Positions 1 through 11,562 of a stretch of DNA of 57,216 bases are shown here, piece after piece. The number at the start of each line of letters is the position of its first letter. Within the stretch, counting starts at the first letter, position 1. The notes beneath the pieces were generated by a model. The model did no database searches. It had not been told where the DNA came from and was given only the letters and a program-made list of their open reading frames with translations. The stretch lies in contig JBNGIO010006248.1 in assembly GCA_049999805.1 (NCBI GenBank), positions 137,304-194,519 on the forward strand, in the 5' to 3' direction. Both the position numbers and the translations under genes were made by a program. Source of the stretch: Folioceros fuciformis. Its lineage: Eukaryota > Anthocerotophyta > Anthocerotopsida > Anthocerotales.

Positions 1-89
1 AAGAATGACATCAAAGAATGATGACAATATATATTTAGTACTTTAAGCTACTATTAGTTCCTAGTTTTTAAGATAGAAAATTATTTAAG

Positions 90-563
90 ATGAAAATCAT
101 AACACAACTTATATATGTAACAACTTGCATATTTTGTTTGAGTATGACTGCATCACAACCTGAATGGTGGAAAATAAGAACTGAACTTGGATGTTCCATA
201 AAACAATTTGATCCAAGTGATCTATCTCATGTACAAGTGTTTACGTTAGTGCGATTACTAGTTGAACAAGCCATCGAAAATGAACCAAGACGAGCTATAA
301 TAGATCCTATCCCAGATGTTATGCACTTCATGGGCGAGGCTGAATGCACTGGCTGGGATCTTAACCCACCTCCAGTAGAAGAGATTTCTATCATAGGTAC
401 CTTTTTGTCAAAGGAGGATTGTAGACTATGCTTGAATTTCCTTGTGTCCAAGATCCATGTTCGATGCCCTATGAGTATAAGTGTTATAAGCTCAAGTCGT
501 GGTTGTAAACTAGCATATGCCTATAATAAAGACTATAATGTTTGTCCTGCACCACCTTTCTAA
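90..563 (+). CDS. Gnk2/DUF26-like small secreted protein
   Basis: A 157-residue intronless ORF with an ATG start. Residues 1-22 are a hydrophobic signal peptide, so the product is probably secreted. The C-terminal half has the cysteine layout of the ginkbilobin-2/DUF26 fold: SKEDCRLCLNFLV, then HVRCP, then GCKLAYAY. The first cysteine of the classic C-x8-C-x2-C motif is an isoleucine here, while extra cysteines occur near residues 35 and 91, so it is a divergent member. Family members are apoplastic mannose-binding antifungal proteins or receptor ectodomains; no membrane span or kinase follows, so a free secreted form is inferred. The coding sequence is AT-rich like the surrounding repeats and unlike the GC-richer genes after 2.7 kb. 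A plain cysteine-rich secreted peptide is the alternative. Confidence 0.6.
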   Translation: MKIITQLIYVTTCIFCLSMTASQPEWWKIRTELGCSIKQFDPSDLSHVQVFTLVRLLVEQAIENEPRRAIIDPIPDVMHFMGEAECTGWDLNPPPVEEISIIGTFLSKEDCRLCLNFLVSKIHVRCPMSISVISSSRGCKLAYAYNKDYNVCPAPPF

Positions 564-2350
564 TGTAATTTAGTCTCTGTATTGTTGGATTAACTAAATC
601 TATGTAATATTTTATTATCTGTTCCCTAAATATGGAATAATGTACACATAGTTTCAAACATTGAGATACGTTAGTATTATTTTCTTTGAACTTAGTCGAT
701 GTGATTTGTGTATATCTTATATTATTTTTGAATCAGCATAAGTATAACATGCAAGCTTCTTAGTACTTGCAAGATAAGAAATGTGTGATACTTTTTATTT
801 ATCAGAATAGTAGAGATTATTGTCTTATGTTTAGCACTTTTTTTTACAAAAAAATTTTTTTATGGAAAAACTCGTCTACCAGAAAAAGAGGGGAAATGAA
901 AAGAAAACGATTTCAATTCATGTCAATTTGACCAGGCTACTTTTCTAGCCCTCGGGACCACCACGTAGCTTTGGTATTCTCAAGCTCAAATTGAGTAGAG
1001 ATTGAGCTTTTCATTAACCTCTAGTCTCAAATTTTTTTTTTCTTGTTGGCAGGGACTGAGCATGAGCTACATATGTTGTTAAAATGAGGGTTTAGGGCTT
1101 AGGCTTAAAACCCTAAACCCTGGTATCATTGAAACCACATTAATCGTTGAAAGATAGCCCCCTGATTAAGAAGAGAAACTCCTTTCAGCAAGGTACTATG
1201 GTGCTTGAGTAGGGATTGGGCTTTTCATTGACCTCAAGTCTCGATTTTTTTTTTTTTTTCCTCTCATTGGCAAGGATTGAGAATGAGTTGCATATGCTGT
1301 CAAAATGAGGGTTTAGGATTAAAACCCTAAACTCTAAACCCTAAACCCTAAACCCTGGTATATGCAAGTTGTCCATATCAATTATGAACCGAGCCTTTTT
1401 GGAACTATTGATCCATGAAAAAAATGGGGACCGAGGCTCATGACCGGACATTTCTTCGACCTTGCGTCTTGTAATCAATTGCTGGAATGAAGACCGGTCT
1501 TTCTGTGGTCAAAATGACACCTTGGTCTCAATAGTTAAGGGGAATGAAGGTGTGCTGAGATATATTTTTGGATCTTGCCTAATGTGGATCTCTTCGCTGC
1601 CCAACCTAGAGGGTCAAGGATTACATGACGTGCTCACAAACTAAGTTCCATATGGACTTTGTTATAAACCACATTAATCGTTGAAAGCTAGCCCCCTGAT
1701 TAAGAAGAGGTTAGCTCGACGAGAAACTCCTTTGAGCAAGGTATTAAGGTGCTTGAGCATCGAGCTAGATGCATAAATTAGTTGTCCACGAGGCACCCTG
1801 AAGGCACATGTTGAAAGAGAGCATGCTTCAAGTAGTAAAGTAAATAAAATTGCTAATGTGATTAGGAAAGCTTGACTACATGGCTGTATATATGCCAAAA
1901 GCCTGGTAGCTACACCTTTTCAAAAGCCTATCTAGTTTGAAAATGTAAAATTAAAGGGTTTGGCAAGAAGAGGTGTGAAATGTTGCTCGTCATTTTTGAC
2001 TACCCTAGAAAAGATAGTCTTTCAATGCAACCATTGCTCTATGGATTGTTTAGGTTCCTATTGTGGCTTCTCTCCCTCTCTAGGAGTAGATGAGTTTTTC
2101 CATCTTGTTCTTCTAAAATAAATAAGTTTTTGATTTTTTTTATTAAATGATTATTGGGATGGTTTTTGAAATCTATATTGGTGTAAGTTTCACCTTTTTT
2201 AAAGATTTTTGTTTTTGCTTTTTTTGAAAAAAATAAAATTGATATGAAATAGACATTGTATCAATATAATATCAGCAGGTTTACGAGTTATAGCAATCGA
2301 GAAAATCTCCAGGAAATTCCTTGAAAAGGCGATTAATCCAATCAGGACAT
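564..2350. other. AT-rich gene-free stretch with repeats
   Basis: No convincing gene. Short ORFs here have no recognisable domain. The stretch holds two copies of a roughly 220-bp repeated segment with telomere-like motifs (985-1362) and a repeated 42-bp block (about 1133 and 1668). Long T runs near 1030 and 1245 flank the telomere-like parts. Confidence 0.6.
985..1362. repeat. Direct repeat carrying inverted telomere-like motifs
   Basis: Two diverged copies (about 985-1130 and 1208-1362) share a phrase about TTGAGCTTTTCATT, a poly-T run, then GAGGGTTTAGG, and close with AAACCCTAAACCCTGGTAT. Each copy carries TTTAGGG-type units followed by CCCTAAA-type units, a head-to-head arrangement. The second copy has expanded to three or four CCCTAAA units. 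A separate block beginning AACCACATTAATCGTTGAAAG occurs at about 1133 and again at about 1668. Confidence 0.75.
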
Positions 2351-2719
2351 TCTCGATATTCCAGCCAAAACTGAAGTGACTTCATGTTCCAAGACTTGGT
2401 TTCTGATTTAACACTATTTATGTTTTTTTCTAACTGGAGGGAGACCAATCAGGACAGCTCCCATGAAAGCTCGCCTGATCGGTCGGAATTAGGCGGGGTC
2501 GACTGTATTTCCTCGCACGTGCGGGAACGGCATATAGAGGACGTACAGGAGCTGGCTTTTCACTGTAGTGTAAGCTTGAGCCTTCTGCTACTCAGGCCTG
2601 GGCCTGGGGTGCGACGGATTGTGGAGCGTGGAGTCCGGGAAGTCGATGAGCGTCTCAAAATTCGTGAGATGCATGCGGGCGGGGTATGGTAGAAGCTAGG
2701 GTTGTGTGACGGGGCAGAG

Positions 2720-5700
2720 ATGGAGGACGCGGATGGCGCTCTCAATTTTGATTTCGAGGGAGGCTTGGAGAACGTGGCCTTGGCCGGGGGTGCAGGGCTC
2801 GGTGGAGCTTCGGGGCCGACGCCTCCTCTGGCAGCGTTGCCTGGAAGCGGAGGGCATAATGGAGGAGCGGGGCCGTTCGCCGGGAGCTTGTTAGCGGGCT
2901 CCAAGACCTCGCAGGGCCGAAAGAACTACAGGCAGACGGTGTGCCGGCACTGGCTCAGGGGACTGTGTATGAAGGGAGATGCGTGCGGGTTTCTTCACCA
3001 GTACGATAAATCGCGCATGCCGGTATGCCGGTTTTTCGCTAAGTTCGGCGAGTGTCGTGAGGCTGACTGCATCTACAAACACACTAATGAGGACATCAAG
3101 GAATGCAACATGTAGGCCTGCTCTAACTTTTATCATGCCTCAAGTGGCCATTTTGTTGTTCTGCTCCAGCCGGTAGCATGCCACAGTTGGTAGGTAGGGT
3201 TGGAGTCTTGGTTCGTTCCCTGCAACGGTGTGGGAGCTAGAGTAGGCAGCGGAGACACGGTGGAGTACGGTGTCTTGTCTTGGACAGAGTGTCTCGTGTC
3301 GGGGGTAGTGCAGTTGTGCGTTTTTGTTTTGTATGTTGTACCTAAGCCGTGGAGCACTCATAGTATCTCTATGTAAGTCAGGATCTGTATAACCTGGGAC
3401 AAGCTGAGCTTTCTGTGTAGCTGTCTGATCCAAGACTATGTTGATAGGTACAAGTTGGGTTTCTGCCCGAATGGGCCTGGTTGCCGATACCGACACCAGA
3501 AGCTACAGGGGCCCTTTCCTGCAATCGAGCAAGTGCTTCAGAAGCTCCAGCACCGAGTTTATGCGCCTAATGGTGGTCACCACGGCAAGCAGCAGCAAAG
3601 ACAGAATCAGAACCATGGACACCCAGATGGTTCTTCCTGGCAGCATCCTCCTGCGCCTGCGAACTTGGGAGCAGGCGGGGAGGACTCTCAGACCCAGCCA
3701 CAGCAGCAAAAGGGGCAGCAACGCTCAGATCAACCATCTGCTGTTCACCTAGCTCAGCCTGGTATGCATCTGATATCGGCCAATGGTGTGCAACAACCTA
3801 AAGTGGAGTCCATCTCAGCTCCAATTCCTCCAGGCTACTCTAGGTTGGTTCTTGCGTTCTAGCGCCTGCAACATTCTGGGATTTGTGAAAATGGTTTGCC
3901 CGTTTTTGTCATGTTTGTGGGCAAAAACTGACAGAACTTGATCAAATGCTTGGAACTTACTGTGTCTTTTGGCTTTGCAGGTTCTTCATAGTGAAGAGTA
4001 GCAACCGCGACAATCTCGTTTTGTCGGTTGAGAGAGGCTTGTGGGCAACGCACAGGAACAATGAATCAAAGCTGAATGAAGCTTATGATTCATGTGAAAA
4101 TGTCATCCTTATTTTCTCTGTCAACGAGACACGCCACTTTCAGGTTGGTGATGTTGGTGATCATGTTGTTGGGAATCTCCACAGACAGTTACTTGTTTCT
4201 AATACTGTTTTCTATTGTAACAGGGTTGTGCTCGGATGATGTCAAAGATTGGTGGGATTGTAGGAGGAGGCGGTTGGAAGTCTGCTCACGGGACTGCGCA
4301 TTATGGTCGAAATTTTCGCCTGAAATGGCTGAAGGTACTTGGTGGTCTTTGCCATCAGTGCTCGTGCTGTTGCCTTTTGATGGCACTCAAATCGTAGTGG
4401 GCAGGCGGTCTCAGGTTGTTGAGTGCTGGAATTGATGATCATTTGTGGTGCCTGCAGTTATGTGAGCTCTCATTTAACAAGACTCTCCTCCTTCGAAATT
4501 CTTACAACGAGAATCTTCCTGTCAAGGTTTGTGGTGGCACTTTTTAGTTCCATTTGCACTATTGAGAGTGAGCGTGTAGCGGACTAAAGGTCATGGATGT
4601 TTCCCTTGTGACTAGATAAGCAGAGATTGCCAGGAGTTGGAACCTACTGTCGGAGCGCAGCTGTCGTCTCTTCTGTATTTGGAGCCCGACAGTGAGTTGA
4701 TGGTAAGTTGATTCACATGGATTTTGAATGAGCATGCATGTGAGAAGTCAGCTCACTGCTGCAGATAGTCTTGAGTGGTTTTGCATGTCTGAAATGAAAG
4801 GTCTTTTTGATGCTTGCAGGCTGTAGCTAGGAACTGTGAAAAGAAAGCAGAAGAAAAACTTTTAGGTGGGCAGAATACAAATGAGGAATTGGAGGATCCG
4901 ACAAATATTGTGCCTTTTGAGGACAACGAAGATGTTCAAGAGGACAATGACAGCGAGGAAGATGCTTCCAGTTTGGGTGTGGGCATGGGGAACGGGAGGG
5001 GTAGACCTATGATGCGGGGGCCCAATCAGATGTGGCTACCCAATGGACCAGGACTCGATGTTATGGATCGTGGTAGAGGTCTAGGAGCAAGGCCGCCTAT
5101 GGGCTTCAGGCCTCATCCGGACATGGGTGTCGACGGGTTTCGTATGAATTGGATGAACAGGGAAGGTCCTGGGATGCTTCCTGGAGAGATGTTTGGCGGT
5201 CCTCCTCCTCCTTTCCACGGTCCTGACGGTCCAGGGTTTGGACCCATGGATGGCATGGGCCCTGTGGCTGGTCCCTACTTTCCTGTGCAGCATCATTCTG
5301 GGGGAATGTTTCCTCCTGGTGGCCCAAAGGTGATGGGTCCTCCTCCTCATATGATGGGGGTTGGGGGTCCACATCCGGGAATGATGAATCCTGGTCCTGG
5401 CGGGTCATATTACGGCCATGGCCCTATGCTCAGACCAAATCGTCCAATGGGGTTGCAATTCCCTCCACCATATCCAATTGGGGGCCCCAAACTAGGGGGC
5501 CCTAGGGGTACTGAAGATCAGCGGCCTCCGAAGAGGCCTAACGCAGCCGATAGAACTGGTGTTCCTGGGAAGAACGCACCCTCATCCTCTCAAAGGAGAA
5601 GCTCTGAATCATCCGACCACGGTGAGTATGATGGGCAGGATGGTGGCGATCAGATGACTTACGGCAGTAAATTTTACGCAGGCGACGATGATGACAGTGA

Positions 5701-5845
5701 GAGCGAAGACGAAGCTCCTCGCAGATCCAGGCATGGCGAAGGGAAGAAGAGAAGGCGGGACTGGGATGAATGGGAGAGTGCTGGAGCCACTGCCTGGGAT
5801 CACGCGGGGGATGCTGCAAATGATCTCCGCGTAGCAGCAGAGTAA
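2720..5845 (+). CDS. CPSF30: Cleavage and polyadenylation specificity factor CPSF30, long YTH form
   Basis: Seven exons join in frame (about 2720-3111, 3448-3843, 3981-4143, 4224-4334, 4458-4526, 4616-4702, 4820-5845) into about 747 residues. Three CCCH zinc fingers lie in residues 80-150 (CRHWLRGLCMKGDACGFLH, CRFFAKFGECREADCIYKH, CNMYKLGFCPNGPGCRYRH). After a Gln-rich linker comes a YTH domain, from RFFIVKSSNRDNLVLS through GLWATHRN and FSVNETRHFQ to GGWKSAHG and LRNSYNENLPVK. The last exon is a long Gly/Pro/Met-rich tail ending in an acidic and basic segment. In plants the long form of this nuclear mRNA 3'-processing factor reads m6A through YTH and steers poly(A)-site choice. Plants also make a short finger-only form; here exon 2 runs past the fingers and its unspliced frame stops at 3862, so a finger-only isoform by intron retention is possible. 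Confidence 0.95.
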
Positions 5846-6322
5846 AAATTTTTACTGCCTCCTCGGGTATCATTTTCCAGCAGACGCTCGTGAGCTGATG
5901 CTAGGTTAGCACATTTGCTGTCTAGCAAGCTGCCCTTGCCTCACGGCCGTCTCGTCATGAGCGAGTGCTTGCTCCGTTTCTTTCCCCCCGTTTGTGGTTT
6001 CACTGTACTCTCGTAGAGGCTGCCCCCCTGTTTTGCCTCTGAATTAGAAAGCTTATTAGTGCAGAAGATTTCTCCCTGTACCAAAAGTGCAGGAAGCTTG
6101 TCACTTGTGAAGTCTGGAGCTTTTGGCACCAGAGAGTAGTTTCACTTCGGAGTTCCTCCGGGATTCAAAGCAATCGCCCGATGTTGTAACTCTGTCCGAC
6201 CACTGAAATCGGCCTCGCTTGTCCCGGCAGAGGGAATATACTTCGGTGTTACTTGTTTTCACGTTCCACTTCAAAGGCCTGTCGTATCCTATCCACGCTC
6301 AATTCAGCAGCTGGTGAACGCG

Positions 6323-8061
6323 ATGGCTGTGGCGGGGATGCGAGCCGCCGTGCCGCGCTGCGCTCCCGCCGCTGCACGGGCAGTGTCCAGGCACACGGAG
6401 TCATGCAGCATTCCAGGCGGCGTGCGCTGCTGCTTGGGTGCATGGAAGGGCCAGGCTCTGCGGCAGGGGAGATCGGCTGCAGCTGCGCCCGCCAGGGTCC
6501 TGCACGCCTGGCGAGCATTACAGCGCCCTGACTTCTGCGTGCGTGAGAACGGGCAGCCGGAGACGCTCGATTACCGTGTCTTCTTCTCGGCCAAGTCCGG
6601 TAAAACTGTGAGATGCTCTACCTGGCACCTCGGTGGTCGTCTGTGCTGAGCTGCTCTCGATTGGCATCCCGGTAGATCAGTCTGAGCTCGTGTTCGCAGA
6701 CTGGTGTGTGTTGTGAAGTGAGGTGAGGTGATTGCGTTGCTTGCGTTATTGTCACTTTGGTGGAGTGTGGACTGGACCGGCAGTGCGTCCGATCCGTTGT
6801 AGACGTCACTGGATCGTTGGACGAAATGGCGCGGTTGTGGAGAATTCTGTCAAATCCTGAATTTGCGCCTCTCTGTCTGTCCCCGTCTGCTGACAGTCCT
6901 TGTCGGCGTTTGCAGTTTGTTTGTTGTGTGAGCACTGTTAGGGTTCATTTTCGGTGTCAGGCAGATGAGGCTTGGATACCTGCTTGCAGATTTCCCCTTG
7001 GCATGATATTCCTCTCCATGCCGGAGATGGCCTGTTTCACTTCGTAGTCGAGATTCCGAAGGAGACAAGTGCCAAAATGGAGGTGGCTACGGAGGAAGCT
7101 AACACTCCTATCAAGCAGGACACAAAGAAGGGCAAGCTCCGCTTCTATCCGTACGTGCTTTTCTACGGTATTCTTCTGTGGTTCTCGGTTGTGGTACTTG
7201 CTTAGCTCCGCGTTCGCATTCCATGGGATGTCAGGCGAAATGGTGATTGATGGTCAAGCCTGTAATTCTTTCCTGTCATTTACAGGTACAACATAAATTG
7301 GAACTATGGGTTGCTTCCACAGACTTGGGAGGATCCTACGCATGCAAACTCTGAAGTGGAAGGAGCTTTTGGGGATAACGATCCAGGTAGGTAGTATACG
7401 CTGTGGAGCTATAGTGTCACGGTCCCGTATACATTTATGGTTTTGACCGTTGAAGTCAGTCACTATCTTACGTTTGAGCTCTCGACTATGGTGGGAAGCA
7501 GTTAGTAAAGTTTGTCTTCTGCAGTGGACGTTGTGGAGATTGGGGAGAGGCAAGCGAAGATAGGCGACGTGTTGAAGGTTAAGCCTTTAGCCGTCCTGGC
7601 TATGATAGACGAGGGCGAGTTGGATTGGAAAATTGTAGCGATATCTGTGGACGATCCAAAGGCCTCTCTTGTCAACGACATAGAAAGCGTAGAGAAACAT
7701 TTTCCGGTAAATATTTAATGTTTCATTACCTTTTCATCTTGTCATTTGGTTGTGCTCGTGATCGGAGCTGATGTTGATTTCTGTTGCCAGGGAACACTAA
7801 CAGCCATCAGGGACTGGTTCAGAGACTACAAAATCCCCGATGGGAAGCCGGCCAACAAGTTCGGCCTCGGAAACAAAGCCGCAGATAAGGTGAGTTTTAT
7901 TATAAGCCCTTGCTTGCTTGACATATCCGACTTTTCTGGATTCTAAACCCCGTGCGATTCTCTTACAGGAATATGCGCTGAAGGTGATAGCCGAGACAAA
8001 TGAATCTTGGGCCAAACTCGTGAAGAGATCAGTGCCTGCCGGCGAGCTGTCTTTGATCTAG
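6323..8061 (+). CDS. PPA6: Soluble inorganic pyrophosphatase, plastid type
   Basis: Six exons (about 6323-6607, 6990-7150, 7286-7386, 7525-7706, 7791-7889, 7969-8061) join in frame to about 306 residues. The enzyme hydrolyses pyrophosphate to two phosphates with Mg2+. The family I core is clear: [55 protein letters not shown], then the metal-binding signature [33 protein letters not shown], and [17 protein letters not shown]. The N-terminal 70 residues are rich in Ala, Arg and Ser and look like a chloroplast transit peptide, as in Arabidopsis PPA6, where the enzyme removes pyrophosphate from starch and nucleotide synthesis. All active-site blocks are present, so it should be functional. The first intron (about 380 nt) is the longest of the gene. 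Confidence 0.95.
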
Positions 8062-8552
8062 CCAGCTGTGAGCTCCAAGCGCTGAATGTGCATGTAGAAA
8101 GTTCGGCTTATTCATTGACCTCGCTAGCGGGGAATGGTCTTCAAAATCTGAGTCGTTTCGGTGTGATGAATGAATGGAATCCCATCTGTGTCCCACCACG
8201 GGTGACGGCGGATTGGACAGTAGTACTGCTCCCGACAACCTTTCTTGTGGCTGGCTTGACTTCGGTTGACTAGGTTCATCTCTCGGGATTGTCACACACT
8301 CTAAAAAAACGTTTCTCTTGCAGTGCAGAATTACGGGATGTTTACCCCTGAACCACTTGAAACTTGAAACCTGGAAGTTTGAATACTACATTAATATTTC
8401 AGGTTATATACTGCGAGAGGAATCCACCGCTGGGGCCAGGGAGCTTTGCCGTTTAACAACCTTGTTATGTTAATACACAAGCAGAGGTGCGGTGATCCAA
8501 GACTGAAGGAAGCTCCAGCCGAGACGCTGAGACTCTCCGGCGCGAGCTCGGT

Positions 8553-9089
8553 ATGGCCATACTAATCCCCTGCGCCGTGTTGTGCCTGCTGTCATTTGCA
8601 AATGCCCAAGTTCCAGAAGACCCGGGCGCATCCAGGAGGCCGCCGGTGCCCTACACTGTGTATGAATCAGGAATGAGTCCGGGCGACAAGATGCAGCCCA
8701 ACGACATCCTCAGAGTGGGAGCGTACTTGCTCAGTAGCGCTTCCAACTTCAAATTTGCAATGCAAGACGACTGCAACGCGGTGATATATAGGTGCTTCAA
8801 GGACGCAACGTCGGGCCTGGTAACGGTCGGTGAGGCAATCTGGAGCACGGGCACCAATGGCAGAGGGGGCGACTGCATTTTCCGGCTGCTCGGTCGCGGC
8901 CAGGTGTGTGTTTTGAAAGGCATGGCGAACAGCAAGGTGCTGTGGCACAGCAGCGACTACTACTTCAACGATCCTCTGCCGCGCTTCTTCCTCCAATTAC
9001 AGGACGACGGGAATTTGATGGTTCTCTATGAGACCGAATTCGATCCCGCTCCTTACACAGCTCTGTGGGCTTCCGGTTCTGTCGCTTAA
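8553..9089 (+). CDS. Secreted GNA-type (bulb-type) mannose-binding lectin
   Basis: A single-exon gene of 178 residues. Residues 1-19 are a signal peptide ending near FANA. The rest is a B-lectin (GNA) domain with two visible sugar-site repeats: QDDCNAVIY, which fits QxDxNxVxY exactly, and QDDGNLMVLY, slightly degenerate. Each is followed by the usual tryptophan strand (EAIWSTGTNG, ALWASGSV), with a third LWHSSDYY between them. One lectin domain and nothing else means a soluble, secreted or vacuolar lectin rather than an S-domain receptor kinase. Likely ligand is mannose or high-mannose glycan; a defence role is inference. It begins about 490 bp after the pyrophosphatase stop on the same strand. 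Confidence 0.85.
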   Translation: MAILIPCAVLCLLSFANAQVPEDPGASRRPPVPYTVYESGMSPGDKMQPNDILRVGAYLLSSASNFKFAMQDDCNAVIYRCFKDATSGLVTVGEAIWSTGTNGRGGDCIFRLLGRGQVCVLKGMANSKVLWHSSDYYFNDPLPRFFLQLQDDGNLMVLYETEFDPAPYTALWASGSVA

Positions 9090-10206
9090 CGGGATTTCTT
9101 GGTCGGTGGTTTACAATCCATCGCGCAAAGCGACTCACTAAGCCGAATATGCAGTAGTACCGAATGGGAATCGCTAGGACAAGTACAACATCTTTATATC
9201 CGAAAGGGGGAGACATTCTGGATGCAAAGAATTTAATTGAGGATCAATTCCGCAGCGTGTAAGGTTTAAAACTCAAAAGAGATATACAATACTAGATTAA
9301 AAGATATCTAATAACTTATCTAGTTTAAAGCTAAGATACTCTGCTAAGAATTAACAAGCTCATTATAATTTAGCTCTATCTTAAATACAAGGGCATGGTA
9401 TTTTTACTTACCGATGTATATATCAAAAGAATGAAATCTTTCAAATAAAATGAAAGATCAAATTGATTTAGGGTTTAGGGTTGAATTCTTTAAAAAAATA
9501 ACTTAAAATTTCAGAAATACTATATACTTGACTTTATCGTTCTTAAGATTAGGGATGCTTGTTAATAACGTAGAGGAAGATGTAGATATAAGTAACTGTA
9601 AATTAATAATCACTTCAATCCACACAAGCAGCCTATCTTAAAAGTTTGCACCCAAGAACCTTATTGTTGAACTAAAATAAAGATTTCAATTTTATTATAT
9701 AAAACATCTAATGATATAAAAAATATTTATAAGATTTAGGGTATATTTATATATTATTTTAAATAAGTGATCATAATATATAGTTTTATATGAGCGCCTG
9801 GTACTCTTGTGTGAAAGGAACCGTGAGATGCTAGCGCTTTATTGTAAAATAATATAAATTTGAGCACGACTTGTTGCATGTATCCAAAAACCATATTGTA
9901 GACAACTGGATTCCTTAGCTGGTTCCTTCAACGTGGACTGTTGACTAGCGGGGTGATGCACTTCCAAAGATGGCGCGTCCGACCAAAACTCTTGTACCAG
10001 GGAGTGTCAGCAATCGTATGCCCCAGGAGCATGCAATGACAACCCCAGTGTTGCGCTGCCATCTTCACCAGCATGCCGCCTTTCTCTCATTGTGCCCATG
10101 GACATCGGCTCCCAAGCTCGACCCCTGCCCAACAATTCCCTCCTGCTTCAACTGCCGCCCCTGCACTATGCGAGCTGCTCAGAATTGGGGCGGGGGGCGG
10201 GCTTAG
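9090..10206. other. AT-rich intergenic stretch
   Basis: No gene seen. 9230-9950 is strongly AT-rich, with one telomere-like phrase (GATTTAGGGTTTAGGG near 9465) and no clear terminal repeats. From about 9960 the base composition returns to GC-rich; this part probably holds the promoter and 5' leader of the next gene. Confidence 0.5.
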
Positions 10207-11562
10207 ATGATGTTTGCAGATAGGAGAGGGGCCAGGAGGAAGGAGAGTTCAGGAATGAAATTCCACAGACCACCATGTGCCATTGGACACTGTCGACATC
10301 CTCTGGACTACGTGACTGGCGTGTTGGTGGTGCTAGGCTGCGTACCTTTCATTCTGGGGAATGTGGTGATCGTTGTGAATCGGAAGTACTCGCCCATCAA
10401 GACCAAAGCTGTAGACCTGACTGTGATGAGCTCTGTGGGAGGGCTTATCTGGCTGGGAGCAACCATCGTGGTGAATGGTCACTTGGGCCGAGCCAAGGGA
10501 AGCATCTTCGCTGTGTGTCCGCTGTGGACTTTCTGGCTGCAGGCCTGTTTTGGGTTTGCGTTATGGCTGAACTGTATGACGGTGCGGCTCTTCAATTTGC
10601 ATCTCATCTTCATCAGGAAGGTGCAGACACTCAGAAGATGGAAGCACATCATTCTGCCCCTGATGTTGTTGCTGGCTCCGGTTATTGGCTTTTCGACTGC
10701 TGCCACTGTTTTCCAAGGAAGCAAGTGAGTAAGTGAGTGATGGACAGCTAGCAGCTTGGGACGTCATTGAAAGCTGGTGTGGTGCTGCACCTGGGTGGAT
10801 GTGGATGGATGGCTCGTTTGTCGTCTTCGTGGCTGATCGAATTCCGGTGGTGCCTCCAGATTTGAGAAGAAAGCGCATGATTGCAAAATACAGACATGGT
10901 TTTGGTCCTTCAGTCTTCTTGTGTTGTTTCCGCTCTATTTCTGTATCTTCCTTGGCCTTGCGTTCTCCCTGAGGAACATCATGGCACACTACAACGAGTT
11001 CAGGTGACGTTAGTAACTTCGCGTCATCTCATCCATCAAGCTCCCGCAGCACCTGGTGTTGAACATCTCCCTGGTGGTGGTGCAGGCTGATCCGCAACGG
11101 AGGGGTTATGTCTCTGTTTCTGTTTCAGCTATCACTTGTCACGATCCAAACGGAAGGCTACAAGAAACCTGGAGGCAGATGCTTCTTGTCCCTGGTTGTC
11201 GCTGGAGCAGTCTTCTACTACTTCTGGGCACGCAATGGTTGTGTGATCTACAATGTTCTCTTCCACAAAGAGCAGTACCTGAAAAGCTTCATAGAGAAGC
11301 TGCAGGCATGCACTGATACCGGCAACACAATGTTAGTATTCTCCTCACACTTGGGTTGCGTGTGTTCCTTCCACCAATCTTCCTTCCTTGCGCTCATGTC
11401 CACATACTTTCCTGGCACAGAGACTTCTACCCTGATGCCTACCCAAACATGGAGCTGCTACTGCAACAGTCCAGAGAAGAGGCTGCCGCGCATAAGATGC
11501 AAATTAAGGAGCTGGAAGAGAGGATAGCAGTCTTAGAAGCAAGGTTGTCCATGAGCGTCTGA
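10207..11562 (+). CDS. Seven-helix RGS1-like membrane protein lacking the RGS box
   Basis: Four exons (about 10207-10724, 10860-11003, 11086-11331, 11421-11562) join with matching phases to about 349 residues. The first 300 residues hold about seven hydrophobic segments laid out like the N-terminal half of plant RGS1: a short extracellular start with cysteines (CAIGHCRHPLDYV), LWTFWLQACFGFALWLNCM for helices 3/4, a loop AHDCKIQTWFW matching the DKC loop of RGS1, then LRNIMAHYNEFRLIRNGG matching the RGS1 segment before helix 6. In Arabidopsis RGS1 the helices are followed by a 120-residue RGS domain that speeds GTP hydrolysis by G-alpha. Here only about 50 residues follow, ending in a short coiled coil (KELEERIAVLEARLSMSV) and a stop. 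The ATG doublet at 10207 follows an in-frame stop; an internal Met 17 residues later is an alternative start. Function is inferred from the fold only. Confidence 0.75.

Noticed and set aside
9970-10206. A 78-codon ORF directly before the seven-helix gene
   Set aside because: Ends in a stop just before the seven-helix start; composition is that of a leader and no domain is seen, though an upstream ORF effect cannot be excluded.
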